NCBI RefSeq assembly: GCF_009363075.1
Contig: NZ_CP045293.1
Coordinates: 5,987,501 to 6,051,500, forward strand
From: Paenibacillus guangzhouensis
GTDB taxonomy: Bacteria > Bacillota > Bacilli > Paenibacillales > Paenibacillaceae
Length of the DNA: 64,000 nucleotides
Direction: 5' to 3'
The notes beneath the pieces are model-generated. The model had not been told where the DNA came from. It was given only the letters and a program-made list of their open reading frames with translations, and made no database searches. Numbering within the stretch: the first letter of the stretch is position 1; each line of letters starts with the position of its first letter. Positions 1 to 8,237 of this stretch are shown here, in pieces. The translations under genes were made by a program, and so were the position numbers.

Positions 1-1
1 G

Positions 2-883
2 ATTAAATCGAATGTGAGTGTAGAGGCAATGTACGGTCCAATGATGACGGCAAGCTTCCCAGCAATGTCGCATGCGAAAAAAGTTGTTGTGAAAAGCCAG
101 GAGACTGTAAAAATCGAAGGTACAATCATGAAAGATCGTACGAATGATAAGCAGGTCTATGTGAACGTAAAATCGGATAACGAAACAACGAACGATGTGA
201 TCTTGAACATCACGAAAGATACAAAAGTCGTGAATATCAACGGCGGCGAAGCAAAATTGACGCCAGGCACTAAAATCGTGGCCTACCACTCGCCAATCAT
301 GACGATGTCGCTGCCAGGCATCACGAATGCGGAGTTGATTATCGTTAAGGATGCACAACAAGAGACATTGCCAGGCACGGACGGCATCGTAACGGATGTG
401 AACGGCGATCGTGTGACAGTTGTCGGCAATCCGCTTGAGCAAGGCGGCCAACAACAAATCATTCTTACGGTCGATAAAGATACCGTCATTGTGAATGAAA
501 AAGGCGAAACGCTTAGCAAGGATGCAATCAAACCGAATGTAAGTGTTGAAGCAACGTATGGCCCGATCATGACGATGAGCTTCCCAGCGATGTCGCATGC
601 GAACAAAATTGTTGTAAAAGGCCATGAGACTGTAAAAATCGAAGGGACGATCATGAAAGATCGTACGAACGATAAGCAGCTTTACGTAAATGTGAAATCG
701 GATAATGAAACGTCGAATGACGTGATCCTGAACATCACGAAAGATACGAAAATCGTAAACATCCATGGCGGCGAAGCAAAACTGACGCCAGGAACGAAAA
801 TCGTCGCTTATCATTCGCCGATCATGACGAAATCTCTTCCAGGCATCACGAATGCAGAATTGATCGTCGTTGTCTCTGAATAA
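2..883 (+). CDS. Repeat-containing, probably secreted protein, 5' end outside window
   Basis: The reading frame is open to the left edge, so the true start lies upstream and the GTG at 14 is only an internal codon. The visible 293 residues are built on a repeat. A 525-bp (175-residue) unit recurs almost exactly, for example GTG-AGT at 14 and GTA-AGT at 539, and each unit holds two related halves of about 88 residues. Each half carries a (Y/H)-(G/S)-P-(I/M)-M-T motif followed by S-(L/F)-P and an I(V)VK strand. This looks like the beta-rich repeats seen in secreted Paenibacillus/Bacillus proteins that often accompany copper-amine-oxidase-like stalk domains; that link is inference. The next gene is itself a stalk-domain protein. 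Enzymatic function is unknown. A strong terminator follows directly. Confidence 0.75.
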   Translation: MKSNVSVEAMYGPMMTASFPAMSHAKKVVVKSQETVKIEGTIMKDRTNDKQVYVNVKSDNETTNDVILNITKDTKVVNINGGEAKLTPGTKIVAYHSPIMTMSLPGITNAELIIVKDAQQETLPGTDGIVTDVNGDRVTVVGNPLEQGGQQQIILTVDKDTVIVNEKGETLSKDAIKPNVSVEATYGPIMTMSFPAMSHANKIVVKGHETVKIEGTIMKDRTNDKQLYVNVKSDNETSNDVILNITKDTKIVNIHGGEAKLTPGTKIVAYHSPIMTKSLPGITNAELIVVVSE

Positions 884-900
884 TACGAAATGAATTGAAA

Positions 901-935
901 CAGCCGCCCTCAGGAATGGGGCGGCTGTTTTAATT
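901..935 (+). terminator. Rho-independent terminator of the repeat protein gene
   Basis: An 8-bp GC-rich stem (CAGCCGCC/GGCGGCTG) is followed by TTTTAATT, 17 bases after the stop codon. Confidence 0.85.
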
Positions 936-1025
936 ATGCGAATCGCAACGAACTGGGAATAAGTTGCAACTTTCGTGCGAGCGTCTCAGTCTATGGATCT
1001 AGAAGACGGAGAAGGAGAAGATGAG

Positions 1026-1961
1026 ATGAAGAAGAAAGGCAAGTGGATGACATCGATTCTAAGTATGGCTCTGGTTGGTGCAATGATCATTCCGATCGAC
1101 AGCGTACAGGCTTTTGAGACTTCACCGAATGAGACCAAAATTTTCGTGAATGCGAACTATGTGAAGGCATGGCGATATGAGAAGGATCGTGTCTTGGTCC
1201 CATTGATCGCGTTGAATACGCCGCCGGGCAAAGGGAATGAAATCGTGCCCGTGTGGGATAGCGCTGCGAAGCGTGTCACCGTCTATACAAGCGATAAGAA
1301 ACGAATCGTGAAGCTCCAAGCGGATCAGCTTGAGGCGGATGTGAACGGGGATAAGGTGAAGCTGGATGTGCCTGTGCGCATCATTGACGGGCGGACATTC
1401 GTGCCGCTTCGATTCGTAAGCGAAGCGCTGGGCGGCGAGGTGAGGTGGGATCCTGAGTCGCATGCGACTTATGTGCGTACGCCTGTGCGCGTGAAGCGGG
1501 ATGGGGCGATGCGCACGGGAGCGCTAGCTGAAGCGCGTAAGGAAGTGCTTAACCTGCCTTGGTATTATCCGTACCGGGATCTGCATCCACAATCGAAAGA
1601 CGGAGCCTTTAAGGTGATGACTTTCCCGGAAGGTGAAGCCCTTCGATATTGGGTGAGGGATCATGATCTGGAGACCTATGTGGAAGTGAATGAGGGCGGC
1701 GTTGCGGTGGTGAAATGGCAAGGGCGATTCGACGCGAAGCAAGGAAAATATGTGGAGGAGCAAGGCACGCATCCCGATCGGCCGAATGCGCTGATCGTGT
1801 TTAACCGCTCCTATGCAGTTGGAGGCGATGCGACCTATGGAAGAGCAGATGCCAAGGGGACCTTCACGGCGGAAGGGGAATTTGCGCTTGGACCAGCATC
1901 CAGCCAGGATGCTGACGCCATTGTAGCTATATCGAATGAAGTACGTATTCCCGGTAAATAA
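1026..1961 (+). CDS. Secreted stalk-domain (copper amine oxidase N-terminal-like) protein
   Basis: I place the start at the ATG at 1026, preceded by a GGAGAAGGAG ribosome site; the frame is also open upstream to 975. The 311-residue product begins with a Lys-rich signal peptide ending near VQA-F. Residues about 30-150 form a stalk domain, ending in the hallmark GRTFVPLRFVSEALGG followed by a V-W-D pattern. The C-terminal half (about 160-311) has no motif I recognise. Such domains are common in Paenibacillus cell-wall or extracellular proteins and are thought to be structural modules. It is monocistronic, between two terminators. Function beyond export is not deducible. Confidence 0.8.
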   Translation: MKKKGKWMTSILSMALVGAMIIPIDSVQAFETSPNETKIFVNANYVKAWRYEKDRVLVPLIALNTPPGKGNEIVPVWDSAAKRVTVYTSDKKRIVKLQADQLEADVNGDKVKLDVPVRIIDGRTFVPLRFVSEALGGEVRWDPESHATYVRTPVRVKRDGAMRTGALAEARKEVLNLPWYYPYRDLHPQSKDGAFKVMTFPEGEALRYWVRDHDLETYVEVNEGGVAVVKWQGRFDAKQGKYVEEQGTHPDRPNALIVFNRSYAVGGDATYGRADAKGTFTAEGEFALGPASSQDADAIVAISNEVRIPGK

Positions 1962-1980
1962 CAACCTATCCGTGAAATCA

Positions 1981-2013
1981 AAGCCCCCTCTCTTCTCTGG
2001 AAGAGGGGGCTTT
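1981..2013 (+). terminator. Rho-independent terminator
   Basis: The stem AAGCCCCCTCT/AGAGGGGGCTT is followed by a short T tract, 20 bases after the stalk-domain gene. Confidence 0.85.
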
Positions 2014-2155
2014 GTCAATCAGATACATCGGCGAACCACACGACGCTCGAACTTTTGATTTGATGGATCACGACGCGACAGATCGTGCAGGGAATGTTTA
2101 GGGTTTATGTTATAATGATGAAAAATGTACGGTTGATGAGGACGGGGATTTTCAT

Positions 2156-3541
2156 TTGATTTTTGTATTCATTGTATTGTGGATTGCCGCTTTATTATTA
2201 CTTCTATCCGGCTGGCGCAATCGCTCGGCTCGCTGGCTGAGCAGTGTCGCATTCTGCGGTGGATCAGGTGCCTTGGCATCCGTACTGCAAGAAGTGATTC
2301 GGCCAGTCGTCTCCGTGCTAGGGGGAACAGCAACGACGGATGAAAGTCTTTATACGGCGATGACAATCTTCTCGTTAATTAGCTATTACGGATTGCCTTA
2401 TTGCTATGTAAGGTTCGCTGGAACATACCATGGACTGCCGCAAATCCCGCCGACATGGCGATGGCTTCACTGGCTGTTGCTCTTGCCTGTCCTAGGTATG
2501 TCCCTCTTGTATCCCTATTATCCGCCGAATTACGATGTGCTTGTCTATTGGGCGGTACCGTATATCATCATCGGGACGCTGCTTATTGTGGGTAAACGAG
2601 GCATTCTGCCATGGGAACAGCGCTCCCATCAGGTGACGATGATTGCAGTCGTCCCTGCCGTCTTATTCGCGATGGTGATGAACTATGTGATGCCGGCGCT
2701 TGGCATCTATGAGATGTGGCGGTATAACGTCTGGACGATTACGCTTGCCTTTCTCATTTTCGTGACCGCATTATTCAAATCGGGCTTCCTCGGGGTCCAG
2801 CTCTATATTGAACGCCGTCAGATGGACAGGACCCTCCGCGCGATTACTTCCGGGACGGCGATTCTGAATCATGCGATTAAGAATGATATTGGCAAAATCC
2901 AATTATATTGCGATAAGCTCAAGTCTACGTCTGATGAAGGGGCTGAAGGGGCTCTTGGTGAGCAAATTCAAGACGTGAAGGTGATCGAGCGCGCTGCGAC
3001 GCATATCCAAGAGATGGTGAATCGTGTGCAGCATAATACGCAGGATTTAGTTCTTCGACCGGAGCCGGTACTACTCGAGACTTTGATCTCGGAGAATATT
3101 GAGATGTTGCGTCCGAAGCTGGTGCAATCGGGGATTGAAGTTCGTACGTCTTGGGACGAGGATCACATGATGATGGAGCTTGTCGTGGATCGAGCTCAAG
3201 TTCATGAGGCACTACATAATATTATGATGAATGCAATTGAAGCGATGCCGCGAGGGGGCAGACTGATGTTTCAACGGAATGAGACCAAACGGATGTGGAT
3301 CGTAGCCATTGAAGATACAGGAATCGGCATTCCGAAGGATCAACTCGCGAAGGTGATGACCCCGTTCTTTACAACGAAGGCGAGCAGCTCGAACAACTTT
3401 GGTCTGGGGTTGGCGTACTGCTATCAAGTGATGAAGAAGCATGGCGGGACGATGCGAATTGAGAGCCCTCCTTCGAGCGGCACAACGGTCTATTTACATT
3501 TTGCCAAAAATAAACGTGCAAGTCGGGAGGCTGGATCATGA
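2156..3541 (+). CDS. Membrane sensor histidine kinase
   Basis: A 461-residue sensor kinase. The likely start is TTG at 2156 after a weak GGGG purine tract. Residues 1-215 are strongly hydrophobic with about six to seven membrane segments and no large extracellular domain, so the signal is probably sensed in or at the membrane. The phosphoacceptor helix carries LNHAIKNDIGK with the candidate His at residue 239. The ATPase domain (about 325-455) has an N box (MMNAIEAMP), a G1 box (DTGIGIP) and a G2 box (NNFGLGLAYC). The stop codon overlaps the ATG of the response regulator gene, so the two proteins are a translationally coupled pair. The ligand is unknown. The H-box is not the DHp type usually paired with LuxR-type regulators. 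Confidence 0.88.
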   Translation: MIFVFIVLWIAALLLLLSGWRNRSARWLSSVAFCGGSGALASVLQEVIRPVVSVLGGTATTDESLYTAMTIFSLISYYGLPYCYVRFAGTYHGLPQIPPTWRWLHWLLLLPVLGMSLLYPYYPPNYDVLVYWAVPYIIIGTLLIVGKRGILPWEQRSHQVTMIAVVPAVLFAMVMNYVMPALGIYEMWRYNVWTITLAFLIFVTALFKSGFLGVQLYIERRQMDRTLRAITSGTAILNHAIKNDIGKIQLYCDKLKSTSDEGAEGALGEQIQDVKVIERAATHIQEMVNRVQHNTQDLVLRPEPVLLETLISENIEMLRPKLVQSGIEVRTSWDEDHMMMELVVDRAQVHEALHNIMMNAIEAMPRGGRLMFQRNETKRMWIVAIEDTGIGIPKDQLAKVMTPFFTTKASSSNNFGLGLAYCYQVMKKHGGTMRIESPPSSGTTVYLHFAKNKRASREAGS

Positions 3542-4191
3542 CAACGATTCGAGTGTTCCTCGTGGAGGATGACGAGGATTGGAGAAGGGGGTTGTCTGCT
3601 TATCTTACGAAAGAATCGGACATAGAGGTCATTGGTGCGGCCGCTAACGCGACAGAAGCAAGTACGCTTGCGCCAGCCCTGAACCCGGATGTCATCCTCA
3701 TGGATATTATGCTGGTCGATTCGATGGAGGGGATCGCATTAACTGCTGAGATCAGTGCGTTGTGCCGAGCGCGAATTATTATGCTCTCGTCGCTGACGGA
3801 GAAGCAGGTGATCTTCGAAGCGTTCAAAGCCGGGGCGGTCAATTATTTGGTAAAGTCAGACTTTGGGGCGTTGCCGGGGGCAATTCGGGAGGCTTATCGT
3901 GAGCGTTCGCCGATTGATGCGCGGGTTGCCGAGCAAATCCGAGAGGAGTTCCGCCGCTTGAAGCAGCTGGAACAAGAATACGAGGCGAAGAAGCTGAAGG
4001 ATCTGATCACGCCGGCTGAAATTCAAGTCTTGTCGATGATTGATCAAGGCTATACACAGACTCAGATTGCCGATAAATTCGTGATCTCCATTCGAACGGT
4101 CAAGAATCACGTAAGCCATATTCTGAAGAAGCTGCCAGGCAATAGCAGCAAGGAAGCGGCTAAGAAGGCGAAGGACATGGGCTTGTTCTAG
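3538..4191 (+). CDS. NarL/LuxR-family response regulator
   Basis: A 217-residue regulator whose ATG overlaps the kinase stop (ATGA). The receiver domain (1-125) has the acidic pair D11/D12, the phosphoacceptor D56 in LMDIML, a Ser-Ser switch position (MLSSL) and the conserved Lys in YLVKSD. A charged linker (about 130-150) leads to a C-terminal LuxR-type helix-turn-helix (about 155-215) with the recognition region SIRTVKNHVSHILKKL. It probably binds DNA as a phosphorylated dimer. No transport or target gene is adjacent, so its regulon cannot be inferred from context. A terminator closes the two-gene operon. Confidence 0.9.
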   Translation: MTTIRVFLVEDDEDWRRGLSAYLTKESDIEVIGAAANATEASTLAPALNPDVILMDIMLVDSMEGIALTAEISALCRARIIMLSSLTEKQVIFEAFKAGAVNYLVKSDFGALPGAIREAYRERSPIDARVAEQIREEFRRLKQLEQEYEAKKLKDLITPAEIQVLSMIDQGYTQTQIADKFVISIRTVKNHVSHILKKLPGNSSKEAAKKAKDMGLF

Positions 4192-4197
4192 GGAAAA

Positions 4198-4234
4198 GGA
4201 GTACCTGCTTGATTGAAGAGCAGGTACTCTTTTG
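4198..4234. terminator. Bidirectional terminator between response regulator and RNA element
   Basis: The 10-bp perfect stem AGTACCTGCT/AGCAGGTACT is followed by TTTT on the plus strand and CCTTTT on the minus strand. It can end the two-component operon and also the minus-strand RNA at 4246-4411. Confidence 0.85.
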
Positions 4235-4245
4235 CATGACGAGAA

Positions 4246-4411
4246 AGTTGTTCAAGTGAATAGGATGCATCGGGGAAGGTATCTCTTTCCAGTCGATTCT
4301 TGTCCGCCCTTTGCTATGATTTGAATAGTCGGTGGCAAAGGGCTCCCAAAGATCGAACGCAGGCTCTTCCAAGAGACACCCTCCTCCTTAGTGATATTCA
4401 CTTGAACAACT
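4246..4411 (-). ncRNA. Structured RNA element, copy 1 (unassigned family)
   Basis: Read on the minus strand this 166-nt segment folds as one long arm. The helices are: outer P0, 17 bp perfect (4395-4411 with 4246-4262); P1 of about 10 bp (4372-4382 with 4276-4286); P2 UCGAUCUU with AAGAAUCGA, one bulged A (4349-4356 with 4293-4301); P3 GCCCUUUGC/GCAAAGGGC (4335-4343 with 4306-4314) closing a 20-nt loop. Conserved internal loops include GAGCCUGCGU on one side and UGG(K)A/GGAC nearer the tip. A homologous element with covarying P2 and P3 lies at 53512-53658. It sits downstream of the CotD-like gene, whose hairpin lacks a T tract, and ends just before a bidirectional terminator. It could be a separate RNA or a 3' UTR. 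Confidence 0.75.
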
Positions 4412-4425
4412 GTATTTGAGTCATG

Positions 4426-4459
4426 CCCGTACCTGCGCTGACATCAGTGCAGGTACGGG
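4426..4459 (-). terminator. Hairpin downstream of the CotD-like gene
   Basis: A perfect 11-bp stem CCCGTACCTGC/GCAGGTACGGG with a 12-nt loop, 10 bases beyond the stop. Neither strand has a T tract, so termination may be leaky and transcription could run into the RNA element at 4246-4411. Confidence 0.5.
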
Positions 4460-4469
4460 TGGTGGTTAA

Positions 4470-4901
4470 TTAACGGGATTTACGAGTGCGAGTACGGCTG
4501 CTTGCAGTACGGCTTGCAGTTCTGTTTTTGCGAACGCCTTTTGTACGAGCGCGCATGCCGCAGTTTACGTCGGATTCAGTGACGTGGCAGAAATGCTGAG
4601 GAATCGGAATCGTGTGATGTTGATTGATGACATTGACCGGATGGACGATTGGCTGTGTTGCTGGGTGATACGAATTTTTCACAACCGTTTGAGTTGGAGC
4701 TACGATAGCTGGTAATGTCGATGGCATTTGCATTGGTTGCATTGCATATGGGCTGACATTCGAAGGACCCATGTTGGAAGGACCCACGTTGGAAGGACCG
4801 ATGTTAGCAGGACTCACATTCGATGGACTTACGTTAGAAGGGCTGACATTCGAAGGACTATATCCCATTGGTTTCATATTGCTTCCACAATGACGTTTCA
4901 T
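4470..4901 (-). CDS. cotD: CotD-like spore coat protein with Ser-Pro-Ser-Asn-Val repeats
   Basis: A 143-residue protein; the ATG is preceded by AAGGAGATGAATTT. Residues about 15-55 are a run of S-P-S-N-V/M pentapeptides. The middle (about 70-115) holds the CotD-like core, with PIVHPVNVINQHHTIPIPQHF followed by a Cys-containing C-H-V-T-E-S-D-V-N-C segment. The tail is Arg/Thr/Ser-rich, suitable for packing or crosslinking. CotD is an inner-coat protein of Bacillus spores made in the mother cell late in sporulation. The assignment rests on the His/Pro-rich core; the pentapeptide array is an addition relative to B. subtilis CotD. No clear sigma-K promoter could be fixed. Confidence 0.7.
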   Translation of the reverse strand: MKRHCGSNMKPMGYSPSNVSPSNVSPSNVSPANIGPSNVGPSNMGPSNVSPYAMQPMQMPSTLPAIVAPTQTVVKNSYHPATQPIVHPVNVINQHHTIPIPQHFCHVTESDVNCGMRARTKGVRKNRTASRTASSRTRTRKSR

Positions 4902-5102
4902 TTTTTAAATTCATCTCCTTTAGCCGAATTACTATACAATACGCCATGCACCTTCGCCCTGCTTGTTCATTTGCCTTGGTACAATTGTTTATTTTTCGGG
5001 AGAAAGGTACTACGTGAAGATGGTACTATTCGTTATCGGAATCCTAGCTACAATGGAATTATGACCAGGTCATAAAGTTCTAGGATGAGGAGAGGGTAAC
5101 GA

Positions 5103-6710
5103 ATGATTCATCGTATAGATCGGAACTGGCCGACATTGCTCGGCGCAATTTTCATATTCATTGCTTTGATCACATTGCTCAAGTATTCCGTTGATCTAGA
5201 TTACATTTCGGATTCGATTAAGATTGGCACGGGTATTCTGCTCGGGTGCGGTCTGGTCGTGGTAGGATTACGTGGGGCCTTGCGGTCGAGCACCGTCGTC
5301 AGCGAGGTCTTTACGGGACTCGGGGTCGCCTTGCTCTACATGACCTGCGCTTTCGCGGGCGTCTACTACAATATGTGGGACTCGATGGTTGTCTTGCTGT
5401 CGATGCTCGCCATTACCGTAGGGACTTGTATCTATGCGGTGCGGTTCAACTCCAGATTATTGATGTCGATTGGGCTCATTGGTGCGATTCTATCGCCCAT
5501 TGTGATGCAGCCGGAGACGGATCAAGTATTCTCGCTGTTCCTGTATCTGCTCGTCATTAATACGGCATTTTGGTATATCAGCGTCATGAAGAAGTGGTTC
5601 GAGCTGCGCCTAATCAGTTTTATTGGCACGTGGCTGCTCTACACGGTGTATTTTATCTTGTTCCACCCGCATGTCGATCTGTTCTGGAGCAGACCATTCC
5701 TATATGCGCTGGCTGCGTACAGCTTCTATATCCTCGCAATGTTCCTTGCATCGTATAAGCAAGAGATGAAATTCGACGGCTTGCATGTCTACCTTGGGAT
5801 TGCGAATGCGGTAATCTTCGGGTTGTGGTCGCTCGGACTGTTAACGCCATTTGTCTCTTTTGCTGTACCGTTGTTCTTTATGGGGATGTTATACATCATT
5901 GCAGCGGTTATCGTGCAACGGCTCGTGAAGAAGTGGAGTCTTCCAGTCATGACGAAATTGTTCGGCGGACTCCTGCTTGTCATTATTGCTACAACGCAGT
6001 TCGGCAAAGGGTGGGATTATAAGCCGCTGATCAGCGTCTATCTCTGGGTCTTCATTGCTGCAGCCGTCCTCATTACAGCGAAATGGTGCGCGGTAGAGGG
6101 GCTTAAATATATCAGCGTAATTATCTGGGCTTCCATTGGACTCTATTGGTATGTTGTGACGTGGAGTACGCCGCGTGGGGAATGGTTCGGAATGTTCATT
6201 CCATTCCTGAACTGGGGGGCGGTCGCATGGATCGTACTCGCCGCCTTGGGCTTCTACATGTCGCTTCATTTGGATGTGAAGGGAATGGGCCCATATGGAA
6301 GAATGATGATATCAACGGTGTTATCCTTAGCAAGCCATCTCATTGTTGGGGGGTTATTAACCGTCCAAGTGCAGAGCTTGTTCAGCGTCTATGATATCCG
6401 CGGTGTGGGGTTGACTTTATCAATCTCATGGGCGCTCTACTCGTTGTTACTGTTTCTGTGGGGTATGTTCAGCAATCAATGGTTCTACCGGATCTTCGGT
6501 ACGGCCGTGCTCTTATTGGTTGCAGCCAAGACGATGATTATCGATCTGGCGGAGCAAGCGACGATCTACAAAGTGGTGGTGTTCCTTGTTCTTGGGGGAA
6601 TCTGTTTCTTCATCTCCTACATCAATTCGAGATGGAACCCTCCGCCTAAGAAAACCGATCCTGTTCAACAAAAGCCGCAACCGGAGCAAATCGAGTGGGA
6701 TGATTTATAA
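5103..6710 (+). CDS. DUF2339-type polytopic membrane protein
   Basis: A 535-residue, almost entirely hydrophobic protein with about 14 or more predicted membrane segments and only a short charged tail (about 510-535, Pro/Gln/Asp-rich). GAGGAGAGGG precedes the ATG. Small-residue-rich helices such as IGLIGAILSPIVMQPE and the repeated pattern of paired helices resemble the DUF2339 (COG5373) family, whose function is not established. It is flanked by terminators and is monocistronic. No catalytic motif is visible. Confidence 0.7.
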   Translation: MIHRIDRNWPTLLGAIFIFIALITLLKYSVDLDYISDSIKIGTGILLGCGLVVVGLRGALRSSTVVSEVFTGLGVALLYMTCAFAGVYYNMWDSMVVLLSMLAITVGTCIYAVRFNSRLLMSIGLIGAILSPIVMQPETDQVFSLFLYLLVINTAFWYISVMKKWFELRLISFIGTWLLYTVYFILFHPHVDLFWSRPFLYALAAYSFYILAMFLASYKQEMKFDGLHVYLGIANAVIFGLWSLGLLTPFVSFAVPLFFMGMLYIIAAVIVQRLVKKWSLPVMTKLFGGLLLVIIATTQFGKGWDYKPLISVYLWVFIAAAVLITAKWCAVEGLKYISVIIWASIGLYWYVVTWSTPRGEWFGMFIPFLNWGAVAWIVLAALGFYMSLHLDVKGMGPYGRMMISTVLSLASHLIVGGLLTVQVQSLFSVYDIRGVGLTLSISWALYSLLLFLWGMFSNQWFYRIFGTAVLLLVAAKTMIIDLAEQATIYKVVVFLVLGGICFFISYINSRWNPPPKKTDPVQQKPQPEQIEWDDL

Positions 6711-6730
6711 TGTGAATCAGCTAAACATAC

Positions 6731-6768
6731 AAAGTGCCAGGTCACCTATGACGCTGGCACTTTTGTAT
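6731..6768. terminator. Bidirectional terminator
   Basis: The stem AAAGTGCCAG/CTGGCACTTT is followed by TTTTGTATT on the plus strand and TTTGTATG on the minus strand. It serves the DUF2339 gene and the convergent small gene at 6789-6935. Confidence 0.85.
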
Positions 6769-6788
6769 TAGGGAAGGAGACGAGTGGT

Positions 6789-6935
6789 TTAATCCGTTTT
6801 CTTCTTTTTACCGGTGTTAAAAGGTGTGACGGATTTGGCTCCTTCGATCGTATCGTTCACGAAGGCCATATCTTGATTTTTCGCTTTCATGTTCGTGGTA
6901 CCGGTATAATTGCCCTTGTGTGTTTTATTTTCCAT
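6789..6935 (-). CDS. Small basic protein of 48 residues, unrecognised
   Basis: An ORF too short for ordinary gene calling. It starts at ATG 6935 after GGGGTG (a GTG four codons upstream is an alternative) and ends TAA at 6789. The product is hydrophilic, Lys/Asn/Thr-rich and ends in a basic KKKK-T-D tail, with the central stretch MKAKNQDMAFVNDTIEGAKS. No signal peptide or membrane segment is present. Size, composition and hydrophilicity resemble minor small acid-soluble spore proteins, but I recognise no specific family, so that is only a suggestion. It converges on the DUF2339 gene at a shared terminator. Confidence 0.55.
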   Translation of the reverse strand: MENKTHKGNYTGTTNMKAKNQDMAFVNDTIEGAKSVTPFNTGKKKKTD

Positions 6936-6991
6936 TGCGTGCTTCACCCCGGTTATGAGATAGTTAAGGCGATACAGTTAAAGTCTAGCCA

Positions 6992-7057
6992 ATGACTAGG
7001 CTTTTTATGTGTTTGTGGTTATAATGAGAAGGATTTTTTGGACGAATATGTTATAAT
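6992..7057 (+). promoter_or_regulatory. Promoter region of ychF with two TATAAT boxes
   Basis: TATAAT occurs at 7020-7025 and again at 7052-7057. The first lies in a block of about 55 bp beginning ATGACTAGG that is closely matched upstream of prfA (8899-8954). No good -35 box is visible for either, so the exact start site is uncertain. Confidence 0.5.
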
Positions 7058-7091
7058 GAATAGATGAACCTTGAAGGAGTTGCGAATAGAC

Positions 7092-8192
7092 ATGGCATTG
7101 AAAGCAGGAATCGTTGGTTTACCGAACGTTGGTAAATCGACTTTGTTTAATGCAATTACACAAGCAGGTGCGGAATCAGCGAACTATCCGTTCTGTACGA
7201 TTGATCCGAACGTGGGTGTCGTTGAAGTACCGGATGAGCGCCTAGATAAATTGACAGAGTTGGTTACACCGAACAAGACGGTACCTACAGCATTTGAATT
7301 TATCGATATTGCTGGTATTGTGCGCGGTGCGAGCAAAGGGGAAGGACTTGGGAACAAGTTCCTTGCACATATTCGTGAAGTCGACGCGATTGTACATGTG
7401 GTGCGCTGCTTCGTAGATGAGAACATTACGCATGTCGACGGCAAAGTTGACCCGATCAGCGATATCCAGACGATCAACTTGGAGCTTGTGCTTGCGGATC
7501 TCGAGAGCGTTGAGAAGCGTATAGAGCGTTCGAAGAAGAATATGAAGGGCGGCAACAAGCAGTATGCAGCTGAAGTCGAAGTGCTGGAGAAAGTAAAAGA
7601 AGCACTGTATGCAGACATGCCTGCCCGCAGCGTGGAATTAACGGATGATGAGAAATTAGTAATTCGTGACTTGCACTTGCTTACAATGAAGCCTGTGCTC
7701 TATGCGGCAAATGTCAGTGAAGATGGAGTCGCAAGTGCAGATGACAATGAATATGTTATTAAAGTAAAAGAATTCGCTGCTGCCGAGAATGCAGAAGTCG
7801 TGCCGATCAGCGCCAAAGTTGAAGCAGAGATTGCGGAGCTAGAAGGCGAAGATAAAGCGATGTTCCTCGAAGAATTAGGTCTTGAGGAGTCTGGTTTGAA
7901 TCGTCTTATCAAAGCAGCTTACCGTCTGCTAGGACTCTACACGTACTTCACAGCAGGCGTACAGGAAGTTCGTGCTTGGACGATTCGTAAAGGGATGAAA
8001 GCACCGCAAGCGGCAGGCGTCATCCACAGCGACTTCGAGCGTGGATTCATTCGCGCAGAGGTTGTGTCGTATGATGATCTCGTTGCAGCAGGCTCGATGA
8101 ACGTAGCCAAGGAGCGCGGTCAGCTTCGTCTAGAAGGTAAAGAATATGTCGTTAAAGACGGCGATGTCATGCATTTCCGTTTCAACGTATAG
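7092..8192 (+). CDS. ychF: Redox-regulated ribosome-binding ATPase/GTPase YchF (OLA1 family)
   Basis: I choose ATG 7092 ([19 protein letters not shown]), with AAGGAG at 7075; the frame also runs 7 codons upstream. The 366-residue length is standard. G1 is GLPNVGKS, G3 is DIAG, a helical coiled-coil arm follows (about 130-200), and a TGS domain ends the protein with [17 protein letters not shown] and [11 protein letters not shown]. The NKxD motif is replaced by an N-x-x-E-type motif (NVSED), as is usual for YchF, which prefers ATP. YchF binds ribosomes and is linked to stress responses. It is monocistronic. Confidence 0.96.
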   Translation: MALKAGIVGLPNVGKSTLFNAITQAGAESANYPFCTIDPNVGVVEVPDERLDKLTELVTPNKTVPTAFEFIDIAGIVRGASKGEGLGNKFLAHIREVDAIVHVVRCFVDENITHVDGKVDPISDIQTINLELVLADLESVEKRIERSKKNMKGGNKQYAAEVEVLEKVKEALYADMPARSVELTDDEKLVIRDLHLLTMKPVLYAANVSEDGVASADDNEYVIKVKEFAAAENAEVVPISAKVEAEIAELEGEDKAMFLEELGLEESGLNRLIKAAYRLLGLYTYFTAGVQEVRAWTIRKGMKAPQAAGVIHSDFERGFIRAEVVSYDDLVAAGSMNVAKERGQLRLEGKEYVVKDGDVMHFRFNV

Positions 8193-8203
8193 ATGATGAA
8201 TTA

Positions 8204-8229
8204 AGGCTGGGGGCAGATGTCCTCAGCCT
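8204..8229. terminator. Weak hairpin between convergent ychF and lipoprotein gene
   Basis: A 9-bp stem AGGCTGGGG/CCTCAGCCT (one G-U pair) lies between the two convergent stop codons. There is no real T tract, so efficiency is doubtful. Confidence 0.45.
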
Positions 8230-8237
8230 CCTCAATA

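Noticed and set aside
4160-4372. 70-codon minus-strand frame inside the 4.2-4.4 kb intergenic region
   Set aside because: No ribosome site fits. The region's homologue at 53.5 kb does not keep the frame, and changes between copies preserve base pairing rather than codons.
4728-5075. 115-codon plus-strand frame antisense to the CotD-like gene
   Set aside because: Repeated R-x-H-V-G-R pattern is the reverse complement of the Ser-Asn-Val repeats; no ribosome site.
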